Part shown: positions 23,229 to 35,160 of the stretch, piece after piece
Numbering within the stretch: position 1 is the stretch's first letter
Layout: each line of letters opens with the position of its first letter
Assembly: GCA_032717465.1 (NCBI GenBank)
Contig: CM064671.1
Span: 54,229,491-54,293,490 of the forward strand
DNA length: 64,000 nucleotides
From: Coenobita brevimanus
Taxonomy: Eukaryota; Arthropoda; Malacostraca; Decapoda; Coenobitidae
Direction of reading: 5' to 3'
Notes under the pieces: model-generated
The model's database searches: none
What the model was told of the DNA's origin: nothing
What the model saw: only the letters and a program-made list of their open reading frames with translations
Position numbers and translations under genes: made by a program

Positions 23229-24650
23229 GGATGTGGAAGATGTGCAGGTTGGCCTGGGAGGAAGGTAGAGTCCCGGAGGATTGGAAGTCAGGTACAATTA
23301 TTCCCTTGTACAAAGGAAAAGGGGAAAAAGAAGTGTGTGGTAATCATAGGGGCATTTGTCTTCTTAGTGTAACAGGAAAAATATATGATAGGATACTTAT
23401 TGACAGAGTCAGCGAAATAACAAAAGAATTAGTTGAAGAAGAAGAGGGAGGTTTTAGGAAGGGAAGAGGTTGTGTAGATCAGATATTCATTCTTAGATCT
23501 TTAGTGGAAAAGTTTCTAGAGAAGGGAAAGCAGTTGTATGCGGCCTTCATGGATTTCGAGAAAACATTTGACAGGGTGGATAGACAAGGATTGTGGAAAG
23601 TATTAAGATTATATTGAGTTGATGGGAAGTTGTTGATTGCTGTGAAGAGTATGTATGATGATGCTAAGGCTGCAGTGCATGTGGATAGTGAACTTAGTTA
23701 ATTATTCTGTTTGAAGGTTGGGTTGAAACAGGGATGTGTCATGTCTCCATGGTTGTTCAATCTGTATATGGATGGGGTTATTAAAGAGATACAAGGTAGG
23801 GCAGTAGATACTGGAGTGGCACTAATGAGAGAGGACAGTGTTTAGAAACCTCCTATACTGTTGTTTGAAGATGATACTGTGTTGTTAAGTGAAGGCAAAG
23901 GGGAGCTGCAAGGCTTGGTGGATGAGTTTGGGAGAGTGTGTAAGAAACGGAATCTAAAAGTGAACGTAGGGAAGAGTAAAGTTATGGTTTTCGAGAGAAG
24001 TGAAGTCAGTGAATGTACACTGAGGCTGGATGAGGAGGAAATGGAAAATGTGAGTACGTTTAAGTACTTGGGTAGTGTGATGAGTAAGGATGGAAGTTTG
24101 GAGGGTGAAGTGCTTGAAAGGGTACAACAAGGAAGAAAGATTGCTGGTTCCTTGAATGCAGTGATAAGAAATAGGGAAGTGAGCATGGAAGTGAAAAAGT
24201 TACTACATGGCAGTATTGTGATACCAACTCTAACGTATGGAAGTGAAGCTTGGACCTTGTTAGCGGGACACAAGTCAAGAGTGAGAACAGCGGAAATGAG
24301 TTATTTGAGAGGAGCATGTGGAGTCACATGGAGTGACAGCCTGACAAATGACAACGTGAATGAGCGTTGTGGTGTGGATGTGGATGTGATAGGAAGCGTT
24401 AGGAGAAACACACTGAGGTGGTTTGTCCATGTGGAGAGGATGGAGAGTGAGAGACTGACGAGGAGAGTCTATGTGAGTGAGGTGGAGGGGAAGAGAGGGA
24501 GGGGGAGGCCAAGGATGACATGAAGGGATGGAATGGAGAAGTATATGAGAGAGGGGGGTATGAGTTGGGAGCAGGGCAGTGAAATGGCAGGGGACAGGGC
24601 GACGTAGAGGCGATTTGTTTGTGGCCACCCCGTATGGGATTAAGACGTCT
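23229..24650 (+). pseudogene. LINE-A2 reverse transcriptase and C-terminal domain, stops only
   Basis: One frame runs the whole length, interrupted by in-frame stops near 23617, 23700, 23845, 24523 and in the tail. No frameshift is needed. Motifs: [59 protein letters not shown], and LFEDDTVLL at the FADD site (Ala to Glu, both Asp kept). Further on are [18 protein letters not shown] and RWFVHVERM. Damage by stops rather than indels suggests ordinary point decay. Confidence 0.9.
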
Positions 24651-24672
24651 AGCAGTAGATACATAGATAGAT
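23229..24672 (+). mobile_element. LINE-A2, 5'-truncated copy following an (ATT)n tract
   Basis: The copy begins abruptly within the RT N-terminus right after an (ATT)n tract and runs to the GTGGCCACCC block and a short GATA tail at about 24655-24672, where another (ATT)n tract begins. It is the same family as the copies at 1745, 51085 and 55466. Confidence 0.92.
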
Positions 24673-24691
24673 TATTATTATTATTATTATT

Positions 24692-24722
<31 letters not shown>

Positions 24723-24775
24723 GTTGTTGTTGTTATTGTTGTTGTTATTATTATTATTATTATTACTGTTGTCGT
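24673..24775. repeat. (ATT)n/(GTT)n microsatellite
   Basis: Long, slightly interrupted ATT tract with GTT stretches, immediately downstream of the LINE-A2 tail. Confidence 0.93.
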
Positions 24776-26961
24776 TGTTGCTGATTATGATGAAAGTGAT
24801 CATGATGTTATTACCACTGCGCACCTTCTACTTTTACCTTTGCGTTCTTCCACATATCAAGAAGTGCATAAAATATTACGGTTATGCCACAGGAAATATT
24901 AACAGTCAAGCATATTATTGACAATGCATCGGAAATGTTATATGTTTGTTCGTAAACCACAAATCGTGGTGAAGATATTCCAAAGTTATCGTGAAGAAAA
25001 CTTATATAGGAAGTCTGAAACAAGCCACTGGGGACTTGGTGCTGGGAGAGTGCTAATGATGTAAGAAAAAAAAAGACATAATTATTTTCATTATTCATTT
25101 CTTTTCCCTTCCTCTGTTCTGTTGCTAAAAAGAATAAAATGAAAAATATACAAAGAAATCCAGTAGTAATATCTGTTCAAAAACATAAGTTCTCGAAGAA
25201 ATTTCAATGTTTCATTGGTTGATGTTTTTTTCAAAAATGTAGAGAAAAACAGAAACGATAAAGAAGAATGCGACATGAGTTAACCTTTAATATCGGTAAG
25301 AATTTAAGTGACCTGTCATTAGACAGAATCGTTTTTAAAAATATCTATCTATCTGTCTATCTATCTGTCTGTATTTATCTATCAAATCTATCTCTCTTTC
25401 TGTTCACAGACAGATAGATAGATAAATATAGATAGATAGATATAGATATATATTATCAATGTGAGAATCCCAAAGAGAAGTGTCCAGGATGGCAATGGGT
25501 ATATATCAAAAGATATCTACAATTATGGACCGCCAACATTATCAAGTGAATGCAGGACAGTCTCCACCAGACAAAATACACTGACATACTTCTGTGTGAA
25601 TTACCATCAACAGTAAAGAATACACAAATAAATACTCTTCCCAAATTTGCGAACAACTACTGTATAGCACGATCTTTGACTTCGGGAAACAAAAAAAAAA
25701 AAAAAAAAGACGTAGGAGTGTTTGTATTAGGAACAGTTGTTCCAAGTCTGCTGCGAATGTGTGAATAAATGAAGGAATGATATTCAACTGAAGTGTCTGG
25801 AATGGAGAAGAAGGTCACCGATCAAGATGAAAATACGCTATTGGTAGGCTACGTGTCTGGTACTTAATAGGCCTCTCCTTAGCTGAATATAAACATTCGT
25901 TAAATAGTATCGAGGCTGAAACCATTAGGTAAGAGGTAGTCAGATGATCTGGTAGTCAGATGATTTGGAACGGAAATACCATTCAAAATGATACAAGATC
26001 AATCATAGACTGTTGATAGGACACAATCTGGGGATCTGGAATTCGCCAAATACCTTACAACTCCTTAACGTACATTCTCCGAGACCCTCCAACGAAAAAA
26101 ACTAGAAAGAATATAACTGCTAATATCAAATCAGGATTAGGCAGGGCTAATCATGTAAGGTTCACAGACCTTTTGATTCTACTGCTGAGGTTCCAAGCGG
26201 ATTACAAGGCTTCCGAGAATTGAGTAAGTCTCAAGTCGAACACACAAAATATAAAGCCTTATATACAACTCACCGGAAGGAGTTGGCTGAAAGTGGAGAT
26301 ACGTAAAAGGTCAACAGCTAGAAGTTTGCCTATACTGGCCAGGACACACGGTACTGCCTGCTTTTATAAGACCTTCATGCTGTGGGCGGAGTTTCAAGGC
26401 GGTATGATCATGGATGGAACCGATAAAGACTCACGGGGAAAAATCGTTTCTGGTGAAGGTCGCAAAGCAGTATTCGAGGGGGATTCTGATGGAATAGTGT
26501 CGTCAAGTTTCTCAACGCTTTCTTGTGGATACTATCGCACTATTCATGTCTGATTTATGCTTCATTAAACAGACTCAACTAACTTATTTTTACGTTATAT
26601 AGCAATATCTGTAATTGATCACTGAGAACTGTTACCATCATAGTTGTAATTGACCGTCATACTTCTGAGTAGACAAAAAAGCTCTTTAGACTGTTATTTT
26701 TAGAAACTGTGTCTAAATCGGTGTATTTTAGTGTCCTACGGTAAATATGTGACACGGTTTATTACTTCATTAATAGTATACTACGTTTCAGTGCCTTTTT
26801 ATCATTTACTTTTGCGGTCGGTAACCAGTGCTTCTCTTGCCTGGTTTTCCTGATTTCTTTAGGAAATTTTAAAGATCACAGTATGGTAGTCAAGATTACT
26901 TCGTCATTATTTCCAGGGCATAAATGGGTGTGAACTGAAGGGAGGGCATCCATATGCAAGA
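24776..26961. other. Unassigned spacer
   Basis: No recognised protein. It holds an inverted TATC/GATA microsatellite (25341-25449) and an A-run at 25690-25708. An 86-codon frame at 26293-26553 has no domain I recognise. Confidence 0.5.
25341..25449. repeat. Inverted-repeat microsatellite (TCTA)n...(TAGA)n
   Basis: ATCTATCTGTCTATCTATCT on the left is mirrored by ACAGACAGATAGATAGATA on the right, around a ~20-bp centre (CTCTCTTTCTGTTC). The two arms can pair into a long hairpin. Confidence 0.85.
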
Positions 26962-27050
26962 AGACAGGACTACTTGCAGGCGATTTCTTTGTGGCCACCC
27001 CTTATGGGACTAAGACCCCTGGCAGTAGGTAGGTAGGTAGGCAGGCAGGT
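26962..27050 (+). mobile_element. LINE-A 3' tail only (~90 bp) with (TAGG)n tail
   Basis: It matches the last part of LINE-A: ACTTGCAGGCGATTTCTTTG, then GTGGCCACCCCTTATGGGAC and CTGGCAGTAG, followed by TAGG/CAGG repeats instead of GATA, then (GA)n at 27051-27076. An extreme 5' truncation. Confidence 0.85.
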
Positions 27051-27081
<31 letters not shown>

Positions 27082-27631
27082 TAGACAAAGATATATGGGT
27101 CGACGAATGTGTGATCTAGAAACATGTCACTCACCATTATCAGGAGGATGTTGTATACAGCATGTGAAACTGTTCGTAATAACTGGGACGAATGCCCTTC
27201 TTGAATCATGTCATCAGTATCTGCCAGTCCAGTCACCAACGACGAGCAAAGCTTGTAAATACGAGGCGAAAACTATACCCAGATTTAAGTCATACGTGGA
27301 AAAACAATTACTAGCAAGTGTATCTTCATTGCTTTAACGCTTACATGAGAGTGATGTATTTTGTATTTTGTTCCAGTTATCGCCAAATATTTTATTAAGC
27401 TGAGGACGATTAATTCAAGCATGAAATTTTATATACGGTACTGTAGTTAGATCCTTCTAGGCTGGCACGATTCTAGAATTTTTTATTCCAGTCAACGTGG
27501 AACGACTTTATTCAAGTGAGGTAAAGGAACCTGATAGTTTAAAGTATTACCGCACAGTACAGTTTTCTACAAATTTTCAGTCAGTTATGGCCAAGGCCAT
27601 TTTATCTGCAAACGTCAATGCCTACATTACT

Positions 27632-27632
27632 T

Positions 27633-27722
<90 letters not shown>
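27632..27722. repeat. (CA)n(TA)n microsatellite at the LINE-G 3' end
   Basis: About 12 CA units, then about 32 TA units, directly next to the LINE-G stop codon (minus strand). Confidence 0.95.
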
Positions 27723-27724
<2 letters not shown>

Positions 27725-27725
<1 letters not shown>

Positions 27726-30264
27726 TAAATCAATCATTTCCTGTGGCACCCTCGGGGATGCATAGGGCCTCGATGAACTCACACCACCACATCCTATCTT
27801 GTGCTAACCCCTCAAGATCTCCCCAACACTCATCTCCAGCTTCCAGTCTCATTGACCTCACCCACGTCTCTTTTGGCCTTCCTCTACCTCTCCTACCAAG
27901 TGCCACCCACCCTGGTGTACCTCGTACTATTCCCTGTCTCCTATACACATGTCCTAGCCACTTCCATCGTGAGAACCTAACATATTCATCGACCGGCTGC
28001 ACTCCCGTTATTTCTCTAATTCTACTATTTGGTATCCTTTCCCACCACTTAACTCCTAATATTCTTCTAAGTGCTTTGTTTTCAAACACCAAGAATTTAT
28101 TTTCCATAGTCACTGAGCTGTACCAAGACTCGTGTCCATAAATTAAGATACTCCTAACCATTACCTTATAAAGTTTGATTTTTGTATGCACAGAAAAATT
28201 GTTATTATTCCAAATAGTTTTAAGCATTCCCATTGCCTGATTAGCCTTCTTCAACCTTTCCTCGAATTCAAAGTTCAAAGAACCATCCTTGGCTAAATAA
28301 GTACCTAAATATTTAAACCTATCAACTTGCTTTACAACCATACCTCCAATTACACATTCCTGCGCATTTTCCATATTCATATTGATTATTTCAGTTTTTC
28401 CACAATTAATAACCAAACCCACCTTGCGACCTTCACTCACCAAACAGTCCAACACTCTCTGCATCTCTTCTGGCCCATCACAAATCAAAACTATATCATC
28501 TGCATAATCTAAATCCAAAAGTTTCCTGTTCTCTCCCACAAGTAAACCTGAACCGGTTTCTGTTCCAACGCGTTTAATAATGTAATCAATGACCAATATA
28601 AATAGTAAAGGCGATAGAACACCACCTTGAATTACTCCGGACTTGACTTCAAACGAATCACTCAGACAACCATCAACCATCACTTTACAAAATGTGCCCT
28701 CATGCATGTTCATAATGACCCTCACAAACTCCTCTGGTATTCCATAATGTCTCATGATCTTCCCCATAGTCTCTCTCGAAACACTATCAAAAGCCTTTTC
28801 AAAATCAACAAAACAAAGACTTAACGGTACTCTCATTTCATTAACTTGCTGCATCAAATGCCTAACTATAAAAATCTGATCATTGCAACCACGTCCCTTT
28901 CTAAAACCAGCCTGTTCATCCCTCAGAATACCCTCAACCACCGGCTCCAACCTATTTAACAACACTCTACTGAAAACTTTCAAAGCTATCGGTGACAAAG
29001 AGATTCCCCTCCAATTACCACATTCACTCAGGTCTCCCTTCTTCGGAACTTTAACAATTACACCATTCTTCCAAACTGATGGTAGTAACCCCGTCACCCA
29101 TATCTTATTGAATAGCTTGGTCAAGATCATTATTAATCTATCCCTCTCCACTTTAAACATTTCCGGAAATAAACCATCCTCCCCTGGTGCCTTATTATTC
29201 TTTAACTGTTTTACTGCTTTCTCCACTACTGCAAGCCTCAACTCTCCTGTATCTATATTTAAATCTTCCTGAGCAGACGGTATATCCTCTTCTGGTGGTA
29301 TTGGTCTATTAAGAACTGTCTCAAAATGCTCTTTCCATCTATTTTTAATATCTCCATCTTTGGTCAATAAATTTCCTTCCCTGTCTCTAACTGGTATTTC
29401 CTTGCGTTTACCTGCATTACCACTCAGTTCTCTAATCGATTCATATGATATTCTTTGACTCTGTCCGTCATTTTTGATTATTAAGATTTCAGTCTCTGCA
29501 ACCTTTTCATCCACACATCTTCTTTTATCTCTCCTAGCTAACCTTCTTACTTCTGAATTCAAACTCCAGTACGCAGCTCTTGCTAATTCAATCCCTCGTT
29601 CATCAACGCATTGCATCTCACTCCTCAATTTAGCCTCACCTCTCTTTTTTATCATATCCCACGTTTCCTCTGATATCCATTTCTTTCTCCTGAATCTATG
29701 TCTCCTTCCAATCGTACATTCAGCAGTCTCATGCAAAACTTTGTTCACATCCTCCCACATCTCATCTACACTTCTCTCCCCCTCTTCCAAGGTTTCCAAC
29801 ACCAAAAACCTATTTCTGCATTCTAATCTGAATTCCTCCTTTTCTTTTCCTTCCCTTCTAAGCTTAACAATATCGTATCTACCAACACTAGATTTTTCCT
29901 TCTTCTGATTTTTAAGTTTAAACCTTATTTTTGCAATGCTGAGTTGATGGTAACTACCAATATCCGCTCCCCGTTTAACATGAACACCTAGCAGAGAACT
30001 TCTATGACTCCTACTGATAGCGATGTGATCAATCTGATTTTTATATTTTCCACACGGCGACACCCAAGTTGTCTTGTGTATATTGCAATGCTGAAAGAGT
30101 GTGCCCCCGATGACTAAGTCATTTGCTAGACAGAAGCTTCCAAACCTCACTCCGTTTTCACTCATCCTACTACCAACTCCCATCTTACCCATACATGCCT
30201 CAAATCCCTCATTTGAACAGCCCATTACTGCATTAAAGTCTCCAACGCAGATCAAAACATCATG
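27725..30264 (-). mobile_element. LINE-G, 5'-truncated RTE-like retrotransposon with intact RT frame
   Basis: On the minus strand it runs from (TA)n at about 30266 to (TA)n at 27722. It lacks the N-terminal half of the endonuclease. The 3' UTR is only about ten bases before simple repeats start, a trait of RTE-type elements. No stop or frameshift occurs over 2.5 kb, so it is the youngest long element here. Clade assignment is inference. Confidence 0.88.
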
Positions 30265-30396
30265 TCTATATATATATATATGGAGCCTCTGTGGTACAGT
30301 GGTGAAGTGTGCTTTTTTTTGTACACTGAAGAACGAGGGTTCACGCCGGGCCAGAGTAATAAACTTTGGGAGCGTTCTTCTGGCCACGTACTGCAT
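27730..30396 (-). CDS. LINE-G endonuclease remnant and reverse transcriptase, 888 codons open
   Basis: Residues 1-40 are the antisense of the neighbouring SINE, and 39-44 come from a (TA)n tract, so the true element begins near residue 45. The endonuclease C-half shows CVGDFNAVMG (residues 50-59) and QIDHIAI (121-127), but GSYHQLS (147-153) at the place of the SDH motif, so a catalytic Asp is replaced. RT signatures: KAPGEDG (402-408), PKKGDLSECGNWRGISL (451-467), FVDFEKAFDSV (529-539), GVIQGGVLSP (587-596; commonly RQGC), DYADDIVL (630-637, both catalytic Asp present). The C-terminal WLGHVYRR (813-820) and GRRGRGRPKETW (834-845) follow. Target-primed reverse transcription is the family role. 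RT looks intact; the endonuclease is incomplete and probably dead. Confidence 0.9.
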   Translation of the reverse strand: MQYVARRTLPKFITLARREPSFFSVQKKAHFTTVPQRLHIYIYRHDVLICVGDFNAVMGCSNEGFEACMGKMGVGSRMSENGVRFGSFCLANDLVIGGTLFQHCNIHKTTWVSPCGKYKNQIDHIAISRSHRSSLLGVHVKRGADIGSYHQLSIAKIRFKLKNQKKEKSSVGRYDIVKLRREGKEKEEFRLECRNRFLVLETLEEGERSVDEMWEDVNKVLHETAECTIGRRHRFRRKKWISEETWDMIKKRGEAKLRSEMQCVDERGIELARAAYWSLNSEVRRLARRDKRRCVDEKVAETEILIIKNDGQSQRISYESIRELSGNAGKRKEIPVRDREGNLLTKDGDIKNRWKEHFETVLNRPIPPEEDIPSAQEDLNIDTGELRLAVVEKAVKQLKNNKAPGEDGLFPEMFKVERDRLIMILTKLFNKIWVTGLLPSVWKNGVIVKVPKKGDLSECGNWRGISLSPIALKVFSRVLLNRLEPVVEGILRDEQAGFRKGRGCNDQIFIVRHLMQQVNEMRVPLSLCFVDFEKAFDSVSRETMGKIMRHYGIPEEFVRVIMNMHEGTFCKVMVDGCLSDSFEVKSGVIQGGVLSPLLFILVIDYIIKRVGTETGSGLLVGENRKLLDLDYADDIVLICDGPEEMQRVLDCLVSEGRKVGLVINCGKTEIINMNMENAQECVIGGMVVKQVDRFKYLGTYLAKDGSLNFEFEERLKKANQAMGMLKTIWNNNNFSVHTKIKLYKVMVRSILIYGHESWYSSVTMENKFLVFENKALRRILGVKWWERIPNSRIREITGVQPVDEYVRFSRWKWLGHVYRRQGIVRGTPGWVALGRRGRGRPKETWVRSMRLEAGDECWGDLEGLAQDRMWWCEFIEALCIPEGATGND

Positions 30397-30532
30397 TGGC
30401 GGACATCAGGGGTGCTGTGATTGAACCAAGTATGCTTGCATCCAGTCGGTTAGCGCGGGCCGATTACACTTGGTTCACAGGCTACACACACATCCAAAGC
30501 CACTCCAACACTACACTTACACTACGGATGTA
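30282..30532 (+). mobile_element. tRNA-derived SINE-E1, 3'-truncated
   Basis: It starts GGAGCCTCTGTGGTACAGTG, with an A-box-like TGGTACAGTGG, then GAGGGTTCACGCC as a degenerate B-box. It matches 55381-54984 on the minus strand (SINE-E2), which is longer and has the better B-box GGGTTCGCGCC. It lies between two (TA)n tracts, head against the 5' side of LINE-G. Its antisense strand supplies the artificial first 40 codons of the LINE-G frame. Confidence 0.8.
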
Positions 30533-30690
30533 GGACATCTTTTATGCTGCCAATGTATAAAATATGGTAAAAATTCTTGTCTGTTACCATATACCATTAA
30601 GTAAGTCGATGCCCGAAGTAATGACAGCCTAGGCTTATAACTATGTGTAAGTTCTAACTGAAAAAGGAATATCTATCTTTCTATCAATCT
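30533..30690 (+). repeat. Interspersed ~150-bp repeat, also at 57472
   Basis: TACGGATGTAGGACATCT, then GCTGCCAATGTAT, TTCTTGTCTGTTACCATATA and AAGTCGATGCCCGAAGTAAT, ending in a TATC-type tract. The copy at 57472-57627 is colinear and about 90% alike by eye. Nature unknown; a SINE 3' body is possible. Confidence 0.8.
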
Positions 30691-30762
30691 ATTTACTGTT
30701 TTTATCTATCGGTCTATCTATCTATACAAATATATATATATATTTTCTTTTTTTGCAAAACA

Positions 30763-32583
<1,821 letters not shown>

Positions 32584-32584
32584 T

Positions 32585-32585
<1 letters not shown>

Positions 32586-32651
<66 letters not shown>
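32586..32651. repeat. (TA)n microsatellite between the mariner and LINE-C
   Basis: About 33 TA units, then GAGAGAGA. Confidence 0.97.
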
Positions 32652-32655
<4 letters not shown>

Positions 32656-32911
32656 GAGAGAGAAGACTGTAGCACCAGTCGAGTAGGGCAGTACTCCCAA
32701 GGTGGATGTAAAGCTGATGACGGGGAGAGCTGGAGCACCCGTTATATCAGCCCTGGGAACTAGTTCCTGACCATCCCCTTTGCTGAAGTTTTTCAGTGTT
32801 TCAATAACACAGACAGTAGGCCAGCATGCTCTCCAGTACAAGTTTCTCTATCAACACCAAAGTACATGCACATTACAGACTACACTGCCTCTTCAAAATT
32901 AAGAAAGAAAA

Positions 32912-35160
32912 ATGGCACCTAATAACCAAGTCTCGGAATCCTCAGGGGGAGAGACCATAAATGCCATCACCATCCACCCCTCTACCAGTGACGACTCCAT
33001 GTGCTGCCTGGAACCACTGTCTGACTCACTTCTTCATTTCTGCAACATTCGTGATCTTTCCTCTAACTTTCCCTCTGTTGAGCACCACCTCTCCTCCTGT
33101 AAATCTCACCTCTTCTTAACTGAGACTCAGCTGTCTGAGGCAACTGATAGCAAACCCTTTTCTATATCCTCCTACTTTCTCTATACTCATTTCAAAGCCA
33201 AAGGTGGCTGTTGTGTATAAAAACGCAATGACTTATCTTACTCTCATAATCCTGAACTTGATTCTTCTGAATTCTCTCTTCTCTGGTTTCGCCTTTCATG
33301 TCATTCTCTGACTAAATATATCTGTGCTATTTACTTATCCTCAAATTCTACTTACTTTGAAAAATTCTTCGACTATCATACTTCTACGATGGAACACATC
33401 CTATCCATTTCCCCTTTCTCTGAAATTTCCATTCTTGGAGATTTCAATGTTCACCACCACCTTTGGCTCTCCTCTCCTTTCACTGATCCACCTGGTGAAC
33501 AAACCTACATCTTTTCTGTCCTTAACTCCTCCGTGGCCGAAGGGCTGGAATTTTCCGTGACACCAGGTCGACGCTGGGGCCATTTTTTAAAGTTTCGAAA
33601 ATTGATTTTTTTTTCTTGTCATATTGAAGAGAAAGTTCAGAAGCACCTAACAGTGCAAATCCCAGCTTCCTAGACGCATTTTATTGCTTGCAATGGAGAG
33701 CGGAAGTTGCAGAAATATCGGCAACTGATATTGCAGCCCAGGGGCGCTGCCGAAACGCAACTGGGCAGGTGTTATTTTTTTTTACCTCCCAAAACAATAC
33801 GAATGGTGCTGAAATGTTGTGCATATATGAGATATGATGATATCGAATGATTTCAGTACATAATCTGTTAGGAATGGCTGGAAAAAGAATTTTTATGAAT
33901 ACTTTTTCAATTTTTTTATATATATAATATGTTTATGGTAGGTTCGAGTTATTTTTTACGTTATCGTTGTGCCCATGCTTGGAAAAGGGAACGATAGAGT
34001 TGAATTTTCGGTCCTAAATGAGAAAACTGCACGTCCTCCAAGGTTAGACTCTGCCACTGGAGAATAAATTGGAGGGTCAGATCCGATTAGCAATGTGGAG
34101 GTTGAGTCGCAACTTCGAGCTCCCACACCACGAGCATGGCTGAAAATAGAATCGTAATGCAATTTCAGAAGTCTAATTATTACGAATACAGATACAAAGC
34201 AGAAATAAATAAGTTTACAGACGGGGAGAAACGTATTTCTCACGTAATAACATGTTCATATTTCTCTATCATTTTACGTTCATCTTTATCATTTTGCCTT
34301 GTTATTTTCGCAATATATATTGCTGACTCTTAAACAGGGTGGTTGTATGTGTTTTGCAAGGTAGGAAAAAGATTGTATTTTCTGTCTGGGTCGAGATAAT
34401 GGGTGTAACTATGTGTTTTTAGGCATGGGCATGAGCGAAAAAATCGTACATCCACTCGTCATGACAGCAGGTGATGAACTGACATATGTGAGAGGGTAAA
34501 GTCATGGTCAGTCTCATGTCCCAGATTTTCGTTCACTTCCCGAAGGTTTTCACAGTTTTCTACAAGTTGCACCGCATCAAATGATCGAAACCATTACAAC
34601 AAACCTGAGCAAATAGGTAAAGATACCAAGACAAAAATGTATTTTCACTCATTATCATGTCTTTTTTGTATGTGTCTGTATTACTTCATAATCGTAAGCA
34701 GGTGGTTGTGTGTGTTTCGCAAGAGAGAACAAAGATGATATTTTCTGCCTGGGTCGAGATAATGGGTGTGGTTGTGCTTGTTTAGGCATGGCTAGGAGTG
34801 AAAAAATCGAAAATCCATTCATCACAGCAGCAGGCTTTGAACTGCTTGATGAGGTGTGTGGGAGTGTAGTGTAGGTCAGTGTGAAGACGTTCAGAACGTT
34901 CGTTCACTTCCCAAAAATTTTCGCAGTTTTTTTATAGGCTGCACTCAAATGACGCCTGCGGCCATTGATCGGCTAAATGTCATTCGACGCTGGCAACAAC
35001 GGAGGGGTTAATGACCTAGTGCAACTTGTACAGCACCTTACCGGCATCCCTGACTGCCTTAGAGAGAGCTCCAACATACAGAATTTGACTTCATCCTTAC
35101 AACTAATCCTTCTACTTAAAATGGTAATCTCTCCTCTCTGTTGGGCTCCTCTGATCACAA
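32912..35160 (+). pseudogene. LINE-C endonuclease domain, interrupted by a 1.48-kb insertion
   Basis: It begins MAPNNQVSESSGG (start chosen as the first Met of the open frame). The signatures are LHFCNIRDLSSNF (Asn), FLTETQLSE (Glu), SILGDFNVHHHLW (GDFN), then, beyond the insertion, DLVQLVQHLTGIPDCL and, after a frameshift, GSSDHNLI near 35141 (SDH). All the catalytic motifs survive, but a stop near 33218, frameshifts and the insertion break the frame. Family role: nicking the genomic target. Confidence 0.87.
33526..35007. mobile_element. MITE-like insertion in LINE-C with TTAA target duplication
   Basis: TTAA occurs at 33522-33525 and 35008-35011. The ends are CTCCTCCGTGG (left) and, inverted, CCCCTCCGTTG (right). 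The insert is 1,482 bp and contains no transposase frame. Inside, a ~260-bp segment is repeated with an offset of about 361 bp (from 34339 and from 34701; both contain CTGGGTCGAGATAATGGGTG). TTAA duplications are typical of piggyBac and Kolobok elements; which of these is uncertain. Confidence 0.82.

Noticed and set aside
26293..26553. 86-codon plus-strand frame
   Set aside because: No recognisable domain, no repeat relation, no splice context; length is within chance expectation.
27497..28141. Plus-strand 214-codon frame
   Set aside because: It starts in unrelated sequence, crosses (CA)n(TA)n and continues as the antisense of LINE-G RT; no domain.
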